A DNA stretch of 64,000 nt from Pseudomonas syringae (GCF_000737245.1 NZ_JPQU01000033.1:19635-83634); one strand, 5' to 3'. Counted from the first letter of the stretch, positions 37,220-49,161 are shown. Program-made: numbers and translations. The notes: a model not told the origin generated them from the sequence alone.

Positions 37220-37996
37220 ATGTACAGCATCGACTACAACAGTTATCGCTCAATCAAGAGCTTCAACCGCAGGACCCGCTTCCTGGTCCTGCACTACACC
37301 GCCGTCAACTTCAAAGGCTCCGTCACCGCCCTGACGGGCCCGTCGGTGAGCTCACATTATCTGGTCCCGGATCCTAGCGACCCCACCTACATTGCGGCCG
37401 GGTTCAACGACCTGCGCATTTTCAATCTGGTAGATGAAAGTGAGCGGGCCTGGCATGCCGGCCTCAGCGCCTGGGCAAAACGCTACAACCTGAATGACAC
37501 CGCCATCGGGGTCGAAATCGTTTATCTGGCTACCGAGGATAAAGGGGTCTTTACGTTCCCACCTTACAACCCGGTGCAAATCCAGGCCGTCAAAGAGCTG
37601 GCTGCAAACATCATTCAGCGTTATCCAGACATCACCCCCACCCACGTCGTCGGGCACAGCGATATTGCCATCGGCAGAAAAAGCGATCCGGGAGCGGCCT
37701 TCCCGTGGAAAGAGCTATACGAGGCGGGCATTGGCGGCTGGTATGACGAGGCGACCAAGCAGCGTTACGAGCAACAGTTCAGCAGCGGACTGCCATCCAG
37801 GGCGGATGTTGTCGCCAAACTGGGCCAGTATGGGTACGACCCAAGACCGGCAAGCACCGATGCCGGATATAAAAATCTGCTCCGGGCATTTCAACTGCAT
37901 TTCCGCCCGCAGAGGTACGATGGCGTGCTGGACGCTGAAACTGCGGCAGCCTTGTATGCGTTGGTGGATAAATATTTTCCGACAAGGACGGCTTAG
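37220..37996 (+). CDS. N-acetylmuramoyl-L-alanine amidase, AmpDh3-like
   Basis: 258 aa. Start ATG 37220 is chosen because AGGA lies 8 bases upstream and the protein then begins MYSIDYNSYRS, as in P. aeruginosa AmpDh3. Amidase_2 zinc site: His25 in LVLHYTA, and His and Asp in VVGHSDIAIGRKSDPG (about 148-163), with GVEIVYL carrying the glutamate. A C-terminal peptidoglycan-binding domain spans about 185-258 (LLRAFQLHFRPQRYDG). It has no signal peptide. AmpDh3 of P. aeruginosa has been reported as a type VI secretion effector; no secretion or immunity gene is next to this one. Confidence 0.9.
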   Translation: MYSIDYNSYRSIKSFNRRTRFLVLHYTAVNFKGSVTALTGPSVSSHYLVPDPSDPTYIAAGFNDLRIFNLVDESERAWHAGLSAWAKRYNLNDTAIGVEIVYLATEDKGVFTFPPYNPVQIQAVKELAANIIQRYPDITPTHVVGHSDIAIGRKSDPGAAFPWKELYEAGIGGWYDEATKQRYEQQFSSGLPSRADVVAKLGQYGYDPRPASTDAGYKNLLRAFQLHFRPQRYDGVLDAETAAALYALVDKYFPTRTA

Positions 37997-38080
37997 CAAC
38001 TGCAGGCCTGGCCTGAGACGCATACGGCTACGATCGGATTTTTTGACTGCGAGCTCGAGAGAATTCGAGCTTGAGATGGA

Positions 38081-38190
38081 GGCAACCCCACCAGCCACAC
38101 CCCGGCACACAATGTTCCCGCTGTGGCTGCTTCCTTCCGGATCTGACCAGGTTCACGGGTAATCGTTGCGGGGGGACCGATGGGGTCACC
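38081..38190 (-). ncRNA. ffs: 4.5S RNA of the signal recognition particle
   Basis: On the minus strand the region reads GGTGACCCC at the 5' end and GGGGTTGCC at the 3' end, which pair. The universally conserved SRP core GGTCAGATCCGGAAGGAAGC lies in the middle (about 38124-38143), with its GGAA apical tetraloop and asymmetric loop partner AGCAGCC. It binds Ffh to target membrane proteins. Ends are drawn from pairing and may be off by a few bases. Open frames read across it are not genes. Confidence 0.95.
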
Positions 38191-38222
38191 ATAACGACAC
38201 TCGCCTCTCGGCAAGCCGCGCC

Positions 38223-38250
38223 ATTGTACCGGTCTTGAGCGAAGTTACAA
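38223..38250 (-). promoter_or_regulatory. Promoter of ffs
   Basis: Minus strand: -35 TTGTAA (38245-38250), 16-base spacer, -10 TACAAT (38223-38228). The predicted start leaves a 5' leader of about 25 bases before the mature RNA, as known for E. coli ffs. Confidence 0.65.
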
Positions 38251-38414
38251 CCCGTAATCCCGGATAAAAAATTCGAGGGGGCTCAAGCACTTGTGTCATG
38301 AAGGCAGGCCGCCCATTTGCAACGCCGCAGCCGTTTAACCCGAGCAACGTTTTCAAACACTGGCCATAATGCGCACCCGCTACATTTCCTGTCAGACGGT
38401 GCGGTTCAGCAGTG

Positions 38415-38900
38415 ATGAAAACTCAGGTCGTAAATTACCAAACCCTGACTGCGGCTCAGAGGCAGCAGCTTGATCAACTGGAAATCCTGCCCGAGCAGCT
38501 ACCCTTCTCGGGCGATATTTACTGCGCGCTAAACACCCTACTGGTGCGGCCGACGGCGGATATCGAAGGATTCGTTTTGCTGGTGGATGATCAGTCAGTG
38601 GGATTCTTCATGCTCAAGCGTGGGGCGTTTCTTCCGCAATGGGCCGCCAATGGATCAGCAACCCTGCACGCCCTTCAAATTGACCGCCGCGTTCAGGGTC
38701 AAGGCTTAGGCAAGGCTTTTTTGCAAGGCTTGCCGGGGGCAGTTCGGGAAACATGGCCAGATATTGAACAGGTTATGTTGTCGGTGGATGCGGATAACTT
38801 ACCCGCCATTGGTTTGTATCTTGCTCTGGGCTGGGTCGATTCCGGTGAGGCGTACAAGGGAAGGATTAGTTATGAACGGCGATTTATACTTACTGTTTAA
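38415..38900 (+). CDS. GNAT family N-acetyltransferase
   Basis: 161 aa. The acetyl-CoA loop is RRVQGQGLGKAFLQGL (about residues 96-111), preceded by the strand LHALQIDR and followed by MLSVDADNLPAIGLYLALGW (about 123-142), the usual motif B. Substrate unknown. ATG 38415 is preferred over the GTG one codon earlier. It is a single gene; a decayed REPIN follows 30 bases after the stop. Confidence 0.88.
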   Translation: MKTQVVNYQTLTAAQRQQLDQLEILPEQLPFSGDIYCALNTLLVRPTADIEGFVLLVDDQSVGFFMLKRGAFLPQWAANGSATLHALQIDRRVQGQGLGKAFLQGLPGAVRETWPDIEQVMLSVDADNLPAIGLYLALGWVDSGEAYKGRISYERRFILTV

Positions 38901-38930
38901 ACAAGTCTCTCAGACAATACGCTATCACCT

Positions 38931-39002
38931 GTATGAGCTGCCGAAGGCTGAGAATTTCGGTCACTCTGCAACTCCGTCTTCGCAGCCTTTGGCAGCTCCT
39001 AC
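38931..39002. repeat. Decayed REPIN, GAGCTGCCGAAGGCTG family
   Basis: Arms GTATGAGCTGCCGAAGGCTG and CAGCCTTTGGCAGCTCCTAC. It is the only copy of this subfamily in the window. Confidence 0.75.
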
Positions 39003-39020
39003 AGGATCAACAAGTTCAAT

Positions 39021-39503
39021 TTAACTCTGTTTAACACACACTTCCGTGCCACGCCCTCCAGGCCCTTTACCGTCTTTGGCAGTGCGCATGTATTCGGGTG
39101 CGTAGTAGGACTTGTGCAGGGTAGTGGTGTATCTGCCATCCACGTCCTGATCATGGGAAACCAGCGCCATTCCGACTCCATAATCAGTAGGTTCCTGCTC
39201 GTCGTCGCTGGCGAAGTACATCGCCAGGGACTGGCCTTGCGCGGCGGCAAAGCCCGAGTAGGTCGCCTTGGCACCAAGGACCACAAAGTCGAGTTTGAAC
39301 TTATAGGCGCCGAAGCTTTGAGGAAAATGGCTGGCTGCTTCGTCGACGGTGAAGGTCAAGTCCCCTTTGAATGCGCCCACATGACTGTCGTAGCCGGTGC
39401 ATTTGTAATCGCCGACAATATTTAACGGATCATTAACCTTAGCGAACGCCGTGCCGCCAAATGACAATGACAGGGCCACCAGTGCGATGGATAGTTTGTT
39501 CAA
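39021..39503 (-). CDS. Small exported protein of unknown function (160 aa)
   Basis: Not recognised. The start is taken as TTG at 39503, because AAGGA sits 7 bases upstream and the reading then begins directly with a signal peptide (NKLSIALVALSLSFGGTAFA, cleaved before KVNDP). The mature part of about 139 residues is beta-rich with two cysteines (YKCTGYDS near the N-terminus and TEVCVKQS at the end), which could form a disulfide. It is likely periplasmic or secreted. It is transcribed alone. Confidence 0.75.
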   Translation of the reverse strand: MNKLSIALVALSLSFGGTAFAKVNDPLNIVGDYKCTGYDSHVGAFKGDLTFTVDEAASHFPQSFGAYKFKLDFVVLGAKATYSGFAAAQGQSLAMYFASDDEQEPTDYGVGMALVSHDQDVDGRYTTTLHKSYYAPEYMRTAKDGKGPGGRGTEVCVKQS

Positions 39504-39680
39504 TTTAGCTTCCTTATCAACTTTCTGACACACATGAATCGGTGCAGCCCGCGCACTCTATTCTTGGCAGATAACTGACAACAAGCCTGGAAACACTCTG
39601 AAACCTTACAAAGTATTTCGCATTACACAGCAACTAACAAAGTCAAACACATAGAACTTATTTCATCACTATTCAGGCGT

Positions 39681-39717
39681 TGACAGAGCGGGGAGCCATC
39701 CAAATGCCGCTCTGTCA
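39681..39717. other. Stem-loop after the zincin gene
   Basis: TGACAGAGCGG / CCGCTCTGTCA, 11-bp stem with a 15-base loop. No T-run on either strand, so terminator function is uncertain. Confidence 0.45.
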
Positions 39718-39730
39718 GGGGACCTTTCCA

Positions 39731-40897
39731 TTACTGTGCCTGCAACACCTCGTCAGCCTTGCCACCTGCATCCTGAATCACCAGATGGATAAAGTGCAGC
39801 TTGGTGATGACAGCAGGTGAGAGCACGAACGGGTAAAAATCCGGTTGGCCCATGCTGCGCGACAGCTCGTTGAGCATGCCGGCCAGTTCGATCCACGCGT
39901 TGACGAAGGACAGGAACGCTGGCCCGCCAGGGTGCTGAGGATCGTAAAGGGTTTCCAGAGGGAACGGCCGGTAGTCGAGGTCCATGTCCCGCGCACTCAT
40001 GCCGAAACCCAGCGCGGTATCCACAGCATCCATCATGTGCAGGTAATGCGCCCAGGTTTCTGCCCAGTCCTCCCACGCGTGCATGGTGGCATAAGCGCTG
40101 ACGAAGCTTTCTTGCCAGTTGGCCGGGGCGCCGTTTTGATAATGATGGTCGAGAGCGTCGGCGTAACTGGCTCGATCATCGCCAAACAAATTGCGAAATC
40201 CATCCTGCCAGTAAGTATTGGCGATCAGCCGATCCCAATAGTAGTGGCCCACTTCATGTCGGAAATGTCCGAGCAGCGTGCGATAAGGTTCGTGCATCTG
40301 CACACGAATCTTCTCTCGGTGGTCGTCATCCGCTTCCTTGATGTCCAGGGTAATCAGGCCGTTGGCATGTCCCGTGGTGGGCAACTTGCCTTCCAGGTCT
40401 ACGCCGACAAAATCAAACGCCAGCCCGCGCTCTTCGTCCTGGGTTTTGGGTATGACTTTAAGGCCCAGGGAGATCAGCTGCGCCACCAGCCGGCGTTTAG
40501 CGGTCTCGACCTTACACCAGCGTTCGCCGTTTTCCGGGATCGACAGGTCAGGGATTGTCCGGTTCAGGCTGCAGGCAATGCAGAAATCGCCGCTGTCATG
40601 GGCATTAAAGAGCCAGTTGCAGGCCGCCGGGGTGCTGAGGTTGCCACACCGCCGGTACAGGCCCGCGCCCGGCTCGTCGCTCAGGCGCCAGGTCTCTTGA
40701 TCAGGCCCTGGTTCAAGCGCCGCTACCCGCCCCTGCTCCGGCAAATAACCCAGCGCTGCTGAACAAGCCAGGCATTGGGTGTTGGGGAAAAAGACCGACT
40801 GGCCGCAGCGGCATTGCCAGACCTTACTGTTGCGCCGGGTTTCGCCCATAAAAGGGGCAGCGATCCGCGAGCTGAGCTGTTCGAAAAACCGGTACAT
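39731..40897 (-). CDS. Putative zinc metallopeptidase with N-terminal zinc ribbon
   Basis: 388 aa. Zinc-ribbon cysteines Cys29, Cys31, Cys42 and Cys45 (WQCRCG..QCLACS), a second pair of Cys-rich turns near 84-109, then the zincin motif HEVGH (His214, Glu215, His218) in HFRHEVGHYYWDRL, with downstream WEDWAETWAHYLHMMD as the likely third-ligand helix. This matches the uncharacterised zinc-ribbon plus peptidase Mx family. No signal peptide, so probably cytoplasmic. ATG 40897 is chosen because AGGAG stands 6 bases upstream. Substrate unknown. Confidence 0.85.
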   Translation of the reverse strand: MYRFFEQLSSRIAAPFMGETRRNSKVWQCRCGQSVFFPNTQCLACSAALGYLPEQGRVAALEPGPDQETWRLSDEPGAGLYRRCGNLSTPAACNWLFNAHDSGDFCIACSLNRTIPDLSIPENGERWCKVETAKRRLVAQLISLGLKVIPKTQDEERGLAFDFVGVDLEGKLPTTGHANGLITLDIKEADDDHREKIRVQMHEPYRTLLGHFRHEVGHYYWDRLIANTYWQDGFRNLFGDDRASYADALDHHYQNGAPANWQESFVSAYATMHAWEDWAETWAHYLHMMDAVDTALGFGMSARDMDLDYRPFPLETLYDPQHPGGPAFLSFVNAWIELAGMLNELSRSMGQPDFYPFVLSPAVITKLHFIHLVIQDAGGKADEVLQAQ

Positions 40898-41029
40898 GAC
40901 GATCTCCTGGTGGGCGTGCAAGCACTAGATCATCGGCGGTTGTGGTCGTTCCATGGATTTGATCCGAAGACAACCGACTGACACTGTGGGACTCAACGTG
41001 GATATCACTGACACACGACGATTAAACCT

Positions 41030-41119
41030 GTGGGAGCGAATTCATTCGCGAAGAGGCCGGTACATCCGATGCATCTTCATCTGCTTTTACATCGCCTTCG
41101 CGAATAAATTCGCTCCCAC
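41030..41119. repeat. REPIN, GAATTCATTCGCGAA family
   Basis: Arms GTGGGAGCGAATTCATTCGC and GCGAATAAATTCGCTCCCAC, ending 13 bases from the ligA stop codon. Confidence 0.88.
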
Positions 41120-41131
41120 AGGAGAGCGCAT

Positions 41132-43507
<2,376 letters not shown>

Positions 43508-43563
43508 TCAAAAGCAAAAGAGCAGCCTAGGCTGCTCAAGTGTTGTGCTTTGGTCATTAGCCT

Positions 43564-43650
43564 GTAGGAGCGCGCTTGCCCGCGATTCGGTTTATCAGGC
43601 GACACTTCCATCGCTTGGTCCGGCGCAATCGCGGGCAAGCGCGCTCCTAC
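43564..43650. repeat. REPIN, GCGCGCTTGCCCGCGAT family
   Basis: Arms GTAGGAGCGCGCTTGCCCGC and GCGGGCAAGCGCGCTCCTAC, between zipA and ligA; further copies of this subfamily are at 59795 and 63933. Confidence 0.88.
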
Positions 43651-43660
43651 AGGTCTTGCG

Positions 43661-44500
43661 TCAACGACGCTGAGTCAATGCGCGACGTTCGAATTCGACG
43701 ATGCGCTGACGGTAATGCTCGATGGTCTGCGCGGTCATGACGCTGCGCTGGTCATCTTTTAGTTCGCCGTTGAGTTCATGGGCCAGTTTGCGAGCAGCGG
43801 CAACCATGACATCAAACGCCTGTTTCGGGTGGCGCGGGCCAGGCAAGCCAAGGAAGAAGCTCACGGCACGAGTGCTGAAATGGTCGATGTCGTCCAGATC
43901 GAAAACGCCCGGTTTGACGGCATTGGCCATGGAGAACAGCACTTCGCCATTACCCGCCATGCTTTCGTGGCGATGGAAGATGTCCATTTCACCGAAACGC
44001 AGACCGCTTTCCAGGATGTTCTGCAGCAGCGCGGGGCCTTTGAAACCACTTTCGTCACGGCAGATAACACTGATCACCAGGACTTCTTCAACCGGTGGCA
44101 GGTCTTTGTCTTCAGTGATGCGTTGTTTTGGTTTTTCGTCCTGGAAATCATCGTCGTTGCCGGTAAACAGGCTCGGGCCGTCCAGATCCAGATTGAGATC
44201 ACCTTGTTGTGGCTCGTCCTTACGCTTCTTGCTGCGCTTGCTGTCGCGAGGACTCGCGCTCATCGACGGCAGATCCTCCTCATCGAGCTGCGGCTCTTTA
44301 TGAGTATCCAGAACACGCGGCGGGCCCAGCACCTCGGCGGACGAACCTTCGTCGTCGTCCGGCAGGTTGGAAAAGCTTCGGTCAAGCCTGAATTTCAGTT
44401 TTCCTTTGCCGCCGCGCATACGGCGCCAGCCATCAAAAAGAATACCGGCAATGACAATAATGCCGATGACGATCAGCCACTCGCGCAGACCGATTTCCAT
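43661..44500 (-). CDS. zipA: Cell division protein ZipA
   Basis: 279 aa. One N-terminal membrane helix (residues about 7-25, [19 protein letters not shown]) with the N-terminus outside, a charged variable linker (about 30-135) and the C-terminal FtsZ-binding domain (about 138-279). It tethers the Z-ring to the membrane. AGAGGCACGGG precedes the ATG. The 240 bases between smc and zipA are long enough for a promoter of its own. Confidence 0.96.
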   Translation of the reverse strand: MEIGLREWLIVIGIIVIAGILFDGWRRMRGGKGKLKFRLDRSFSNLPDDDEGSSAEVLGPPRVLDTHKEPQLDEEDLPSMSASPRDSKRSKKRKDEPQQGDLNLDLDGPSLFTGNDDDFQDEKPKQRITEDKDLPPVEEVLVISVICRDESGFKGPALLQNILESGLRFGEMDIFHRHESMAGNGEVLFSMANAVKPGVFDLDDIDHFSTRAVSFFLGLPGPRHPKQAFDVMVAAARKLAHELNGELKDDQRSVMTAQTIEHYRQRIVEFERRALTQRR

Positions 44501-44739
44501 GTAATCCCGTGCCTCTAATGAAGAATGCTAAAAATAAGGGCCTAAACCCCTTTAAAACGTGGCGCCAAGTCTATGTTCTGACTGGCAATTTGCCCACGCG
44601 AAAAGAAAAAGTGGACATTAAGCTAGCACGACCAAAGGTAACTTTACACCGTCTGTTACATCTGGTTTGTGTCGAAAGCATTATCTACAGCACAGTCCTG
44701 CACATTTCGGGCTAACCATCTGCTGATCGAAGCCCTGGA

Positions 44740-47700
44740 TCAGGCTTCTACCAGCGCCATCGCCTCCTCTACGTCGACCGCCACCAAGCGCGAGCAACCG
44801 GGCTCGTGCATGGTCACCCCCATGAGCTGATCAGCCATTTCCATGGCGATCTTGTTGTGCGTGATGTAGATGAATTGCACAGTTTGCGACATCTCTTTTA
44901 CCAGTCGGGCATAACGACCAACGTTGGCATCATCCAATGGCGCGTCCACTTCATCGAGCATGCAGAACGGTGCCGGGTTGAGCTTGAAAATGGCAAAAAC
45001 CAGGGCCAGCGCAGTCAAGGCCTTTTCGCCGCCGGACAGCAAGTGGATCGTGCTGTTTTTCTTGCCCGGTGGCCGCGCCATGATTGTTACCCCTGTATCG
45101 AGTAAATCTTCGCCCGTCAGTTCCAAATAAGCGGAGCCACCCCCGAAAACTTTTGGGAAAAGTGCCTGAATTCCGCTATTTATCTGATCGAAGGTCTCTT
45201 TGAAGCGATTGCGCGTCTCTTTGTCGATCTTGCGAATCACGTTTTCCAGGGTGTCCAGAGCTTCCACCAGATCAGCGTTCTGGGCATCCAGATAGCGCTT
45301 GCGCTCGGACTGCTGCTGGTACTCGTCGATGGCCGCCAGGTTGATCGCGCCCAGACGCTGAATCCTGCCCGCGATACGCTCAAGTTCCTCTTCAGCGTCC
45401 TTTTCGTTGGCTTCGGGAGTGAGGGTCGCCAGCACGCCGTGCAAATCGTAGCCGTCTTCGAGCAGTTGATCCTGCAAGGTAGTGCGGCGCACGGTCAGGG
45501 ATTGCCACTCCATGCGCTGTTGTTCCAGCTGGCTGCGCAGCAATTGCGACTGCTGCTCGGCCTGGGTACGGCGCTTCTCGGCATCGCGCAATTGGAGGTC
45601 GGCGTCTTCGAGGGCGTTTTTTGCGGTACGCATCTCATCGTCCACCGCCATGCGCCGCTCAAGTAATTCTTCAAGTTTCAGGCGCAGCTCTTCCAGAGGC
45701 GCTTCGCCCTCCTCCAGATTGAGATTGAGCTGCTCACGCTTTTCGGTCAGGCGCTCGGACTGCATTTCCAGGCGCTCAAGGGCCTGGCGCGTGGAATCAT
45801 GCTGGGCGCGCAGCGAACCCAGGCGCACCGCCAGTTGATGAGCGTGGTCTTTGTGCTGACGGGCTTCCTGACGGACCCGGTCAAGCTGTTCACGCAGGCT
45901 GTCGCGCTGGGCCTGGAGCAGTTCACGCTGCTCGGTGTCCAGCGCCATGCCGTCCAGGGCGTCCTGCAACTGCAGGCGCGATTCGCCCAGGTGTTCGTGC
46001 TCGATGGCTCGTTGTTCACCCAGTTCGGCCAGCTCTTCGTCAAGGCGGGTGCGACGCAAGGTCAGTTGTTCGACCTTGACTTTCGCCGCCGACAATTGGG
46101 CTCGCAGATCGCTTTGCTGACGGGTTTCGTCCTGGACCCGGCGACGCAATTCTTCCCGGGACTCTTCCTGCCGGGATTGCTGTTCGCGCAGATTCAGCAA
46201 CTGTTCTTCAAGAGTCGCAAGGGTGGCTTCGCGCTCGTCACGCTCCAAGCCAAGCTGTTGCAATTCCTGCCCTCGGGCCAGCACACCGCTTTGCGCTTCA
46301 CTGGCTCGGCGGACCCGCAGGAAATGCCGACCAACCCAGTAACCGTCGCGGCTGATCAGGCTTTGCCCGGCCGCCAGACGATTGCGCTGCGCCAGTGCGT
46401 CGTCAAGAGTTTCGACGGGCAACACCTGACCCAACCAACTGGAAAGGTCCATGGCACTGTCGACTTTATCCAGCAGACTACCGGGAATGCGCGCCGCGTC
46501 GCTGCTGGCACTGACAAGGCGCAAGTCGCCCTGCTGAAAACCAGCCAGATCCAGTGCTTCAAAGTCGTCCACCAGCACCGCTTGTAGATCGGCGCCCAGC
46601 ACGGTTTCCACGGCCAGTTCCCAGCCCGGCTCGACCCGCAGGCCTTCCGCCAGACGGGGACGCTCGGCCAGATCGTGCTCGCGCAGCCATTCGGCAGTGC
46701 CGGTATCCGGATCGAGGGCCGCTTGCTGCAAGGCTTCCAGTGACGCCAATCGACCATTGAGGCGCTGCAATTCGCCCTGGGCCTGTTGCTGCGCCTGACT
46801 GGCCTGTTGCAGTTCGTTACGCAGTAGCTCAAGGCGCTCGACCGCTTGTTCTTCGCCAATGTGCAGCTCTTCGAGGGTCATTTCCCGGGTGGCGAGGTCT
46901 TCGTCCAGTTGCAGAATGGCGGCGTCTTCCGGGTCGGCCCTGAGCAACTCCAGCTCTTCCTCCAGACGCCGCTGACGTTCGGCCAGACGTTCAAGACTGC
47001 TTTCCAGTTGCTGAATCCGCGACTGCTGCACTTCAGCCTGACGCCGTGGCTCGGCCGATTGCAGGTTGAAGGTGTCCCATTTCTCCTGCCAGCCATGCAT
47101 GGCGCTTTCAGCGTCTTCCAGCGAGGCTGCGGATTCTTCGGCGGCAGCGCTGGTGAGTTCCTGCTCGGGTTCGAGCATTTCCAGCTCTTCGCCCAAAGTG
47201 GCCAGCAAGGTGCGGTCGTGGCCCAGATGGGATTCGGTTTCCTGGCGAGCGCGCTCGGCTTCGCGCAGATCGTCCTGCAATTGCCGCAAACGCTGCTGAC
47301 CGTGCTGAATGCTCTGCTCGACCCGGGCAATGTCGCCGCCCACGGAATAGAAGCGTCCTTGCACCACATTGAAGCGCTCAGACAGATCGTGATGACCGTC
47401 GCGCAAGCGCTCGATGCTCGCGTCAGCGCTGCGCTGGTCGGCCACCAACGCCTCGAAGCCAATCTCCTGATTGCCGATCACGGCTTCGCGCTGGCCCACC
47501 TGCTCGTTCAACGCCTGCCATCGCAAGGCTGACAGCTGCGCCTTGAGCTGACGCTCTTCGGCTTTGTATTCCTGATATTTCTCGGCGGCCTGGGCCTGAC
47601 GATGCAAGCGTTCGAGCTGGCGTTCCAGCTCTTCGCGAAGGTCAGTCAGGCGCGCCAGGTTTTCATGGGTACGGCGAATGCGGTTCTCGGTCTCGCGGCG

Positions 47701-48228
47701 GCGCTCCTTGTACTTGGAGATGCCGGCTGCTTCCTCGATGAAATTGCGCAGGTCTTCAGGCTTGGCTTCGATCAGCTTGGAGATCATGCCCTGTTCGATG
47801 ATCGAGTAGCTGCGCGGGCCCAGGCCGGTGCCGAGGAAGATATCGGTGATGTCCCGCCGACGGCATTTGGTGCCGTTCAGGTAATAGGTGTTCTGGCTGT
47901 CGCGAGTGACTTTGCGGCGAATGGAGATTTCCGCGTAGCTGGCGTACTCGCCCACCAGAGTGCCGTCGGAGTTGTCGAACACCAGCTCGATGCTGGCCTG
48001 ACTGACCGGTTTGCGGCTGGTGGAGCCGTTGAAGATGACATCGGTCATCGATTCGCCGCGCAGATTCTTGGCCGAGCTTTCGCCCATGACCCAGCGCACG
48101 GCGTCGATGATGTTGGATTTGCCGCAGCCGTTGGGGCCGACGACTGCCGCCATGTTACTGGGGAAGTTCACCGTGGTGGGGTCGACGAAGGATTTGAACC
48201 CCGCCAGCTTGATGCACTTCAGGCGCAT
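44740..48228 (-). CDS. smc: Chromosome segregation protein SMC
   Basis: 1162 aa. Head: Walker A GPNGCGKSN (about 32-40), signature LSGGEKALTALALVF and Walker B CMLDEVDAPLDD near the C-terminus. Two long coiled coils (about 170-500 and 660-1000) flank the hinge (about 505-650). This is the canonical SMC layout, as in Pseudomonas, which also carries MksBEF-type condensins elsewhere. The ATG lies four bases after the stop of the GntR regulator gene, so smc is almost surely co-transcribed with it. Confidence 0.97.
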   Translation of the reverse strand: MRLKCIKLAGFKSFVDPTTVNFPSNMAAVVGPNGCGKSNIIDAVRWVMGESSAKNLRGESMTDVIFNGSTSRKPVSQASIELVFDNSDGTLVGEYASYAEISIRRKVTRDSQNTYYLNGTKCRRRDITDIFLGTGLGPRSYSIIEQGMISKLIEAKPEDLRNFIEEAAGISKYKERRRETENRIRRTHENLARLTDLREELERQLERLHRQAQAAEKYQEYKAEERQLKAQLSALRWQALNEQVGQREAVIGNQEIGFEALVADQRSADASIERLRDGHHDLSERFNVVQGRFYSVGGDIARVEQSIQHGQQRLRQLQDDLREAERARQETESHLGHDRTLLATLGEELEMLEPEQELTSAAAEESAASLEDAESAMHGWQEKWDTFNLQSAEPRRQAEVQQSRIQQLESSLERLAERQRRLEEELELLRADPEDAAILQLDEDLATREMTLEELHIGEEQAVERLELLRNELQQASQAQQQAQGELQRLNGRLASLEALQQAALDPDTGTAEWLREHDLAERPRLAEGLRVEPGWELAVETVLGADLQAVLVDDFEALDLAGFQQGDLRLVSASSDAARIPGSLLDKVDSAMDLSSWLGQVLPVETLDDALAQRNRLAAGQSLISRDGYWVGRHFLRVRRASEAQSGVLARGQELQQLGLERDEREATLATLEEQLLNLREQQSRQEESREELRRRVQDETRQQSDLRAQLSAAKVKVEQLTLRRTRLDEELAELGEQRAIEHEHLGESRLQLQDALDGMALDTEQRELLQAQRDSLREQLDRVRQEARQHKDHAHQLAVRLGSLRAQHDSTRQALERLEMQSERLTEKREQLNLNLEEGEAPLEELRLKLEELLERRMAVDDEMRTAKNALEDADLQLRDAEKRRTQAEQQSQLLRSQLEQQRMEWQSLTVRRTTLQDQLLEDGYDLHGVLATLTPEANEKDAEEELERIAGRIQRLGAINLAAIDEYQQQSERKRYLDAQNADLVEALDTLENVIRKIDKETRNRFKETFDQINSGIQALFPKVFGGGSAYLELTGEDLLDTGVTIMARPPGKKNSTIHLLSGGEKALTALALVFAIFKLNPAPFCMLDEVDAPLDDANVGRYARLVKEMSQTVQFIYITHNKIAMEMADQLMGVTMHEPGCSRLVAVDVEEAMALVEA

Positions 48229-48232
48229 GAGG

Positions 48233-48892
48233 TCAGCCCGCGTCCAGGGCCGAAAGCACCAGCTGGCAACTGCGCTGGCCGTAATCGGTCAGCACACTGC
48301 GAACCTTGACGGTGTCCCGGTCCAGTACGGCGGCAAGCAACTCATCGAACAGTGTCAGGTAATCACGCATCTCAGCCTTGCGCTGGTCCAGCGCAAGGTA
48401 ATAACTGCGACTCATGGATGGCTGCAGGTTATCGACTGTTTCCTGAAGATAAGGATTGTTGGCGAACGGATAGGCCGCGCGCATCACGTTGAAGCTGTCT
48501 TCAACAAAGGCTTTGACGTCCTGACGCTCGTAGCTGGCGATCAACCGTTGCTGAATCTGCAGGAAAGTCGCCAGATCGCTCTGCTCCTTCCAGTTCTCGG
48601 CCACGGCTATGCCCAGCAGCACATACAACTCACTCATCAAAGCGCACAGGCTTTGCACATTGTGGGCATCGAGCACGGTTACCTGCGCACCACGGCGCGG
48701 CAGGATCACGACCAAATGGCGACGCTCGAGAATCAGCAAGGCTTCGCGCACCGACCCGCGACTGACATTCAGGGCCTGTGTGACTTTCTGCTCCTGGATG
48801 CGCTCTGCGGGCTTGAGTTCGCCCCGAATGATCCGCTCGGCAATATGGTGAGCGATTTGCTCAGCGAGGCTGTCCGGAGCCTTGAACGTCAT
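48233..48892 (-). CDS. GntR/FCD transcriptional regulator, probable regulator of xdh genes
   Basis: 219 aa. Winged helix about residues 8-72 (IQEQKVTQALNVSRGSVREA is the helix-turn-helix), then an all-helical FCD ligand domain. ATG 48892 (MTFKAPDSLAEQI) is chosen because GAGATAG precedes it and the DNA-binding domain starts at once. It is divergent from xdhA with 269 bases between, and upstream of smc in one unit. Control of xanthine dehydrogenase genes is inferred from position; the effector is unknown. Confidence 0.9.
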   Translation of the reverse strand: MTFKAPDSLAEQIAHHIAERIIRGELKPAERIQEQKVTQALNVSRGSVREALLILERRHLVVILPRRGAQVTVLDAHNVQSLCALMSELYVLLGIAVAENWKEQSDLATFLQIQQRLIASYERQDVKAFVEDSFNVMRAAYPFANNPYLQETVDNLQPSMSRSYYLALDQRKAEMRDYLTLFDELLAAVLDRDTVKVRSVLTDYGQRSCQLVLSALDAG

Positions 48893-49058
48893 GTCTATCT
48901 CAATCAGGTGTAATAAGCGGCGAAGTGTATCCCAACGAAGGCCAATGGCGCAGGGCCATACGAGTGGAAACTGGCACGAAATAAGCAAAACTTAGCACTT
49001 GGGTCGTATCAGTTCATTACACAGCCGTTGAGTGGCAAGGTTGTGATGAGTTTATTTC

Positions 49059-49074
49059 CTGACCAAGAAGTCAG
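49059..49074. promoter_or_regulatory. Inverted repeat CTGAC-N6-GTCAG between regulator and xdhA
   Basis: Perfect 5+5 palindrome in the divergent gap, about 88 bases before the xdhA start. It is a candidate operator for the GntR protein encoded next door; not otherwise supported. Confidence 0.4.
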
Positions 49075-49161
49075 AAAGACGTTGACCGATGTTTCAGAGC
49101 TGATAGATTCGAGCCATTGTCGACAGCTGTTCTAATGCCAGAAACGCGCCGGGGATCTGCC

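Noticed and set aside
37993..38214. Small minus-strand open frames across 37993-38214
   Set aside because: They overlap the 4.5S RNA gene, whose conserved structure explains the sequence.
48966..48985. Sigma-54 type promoter near CTGGCAC upstream of xdhA
   Set aside because: The -12 part reads AAGC instead of TTGC at the required distance.
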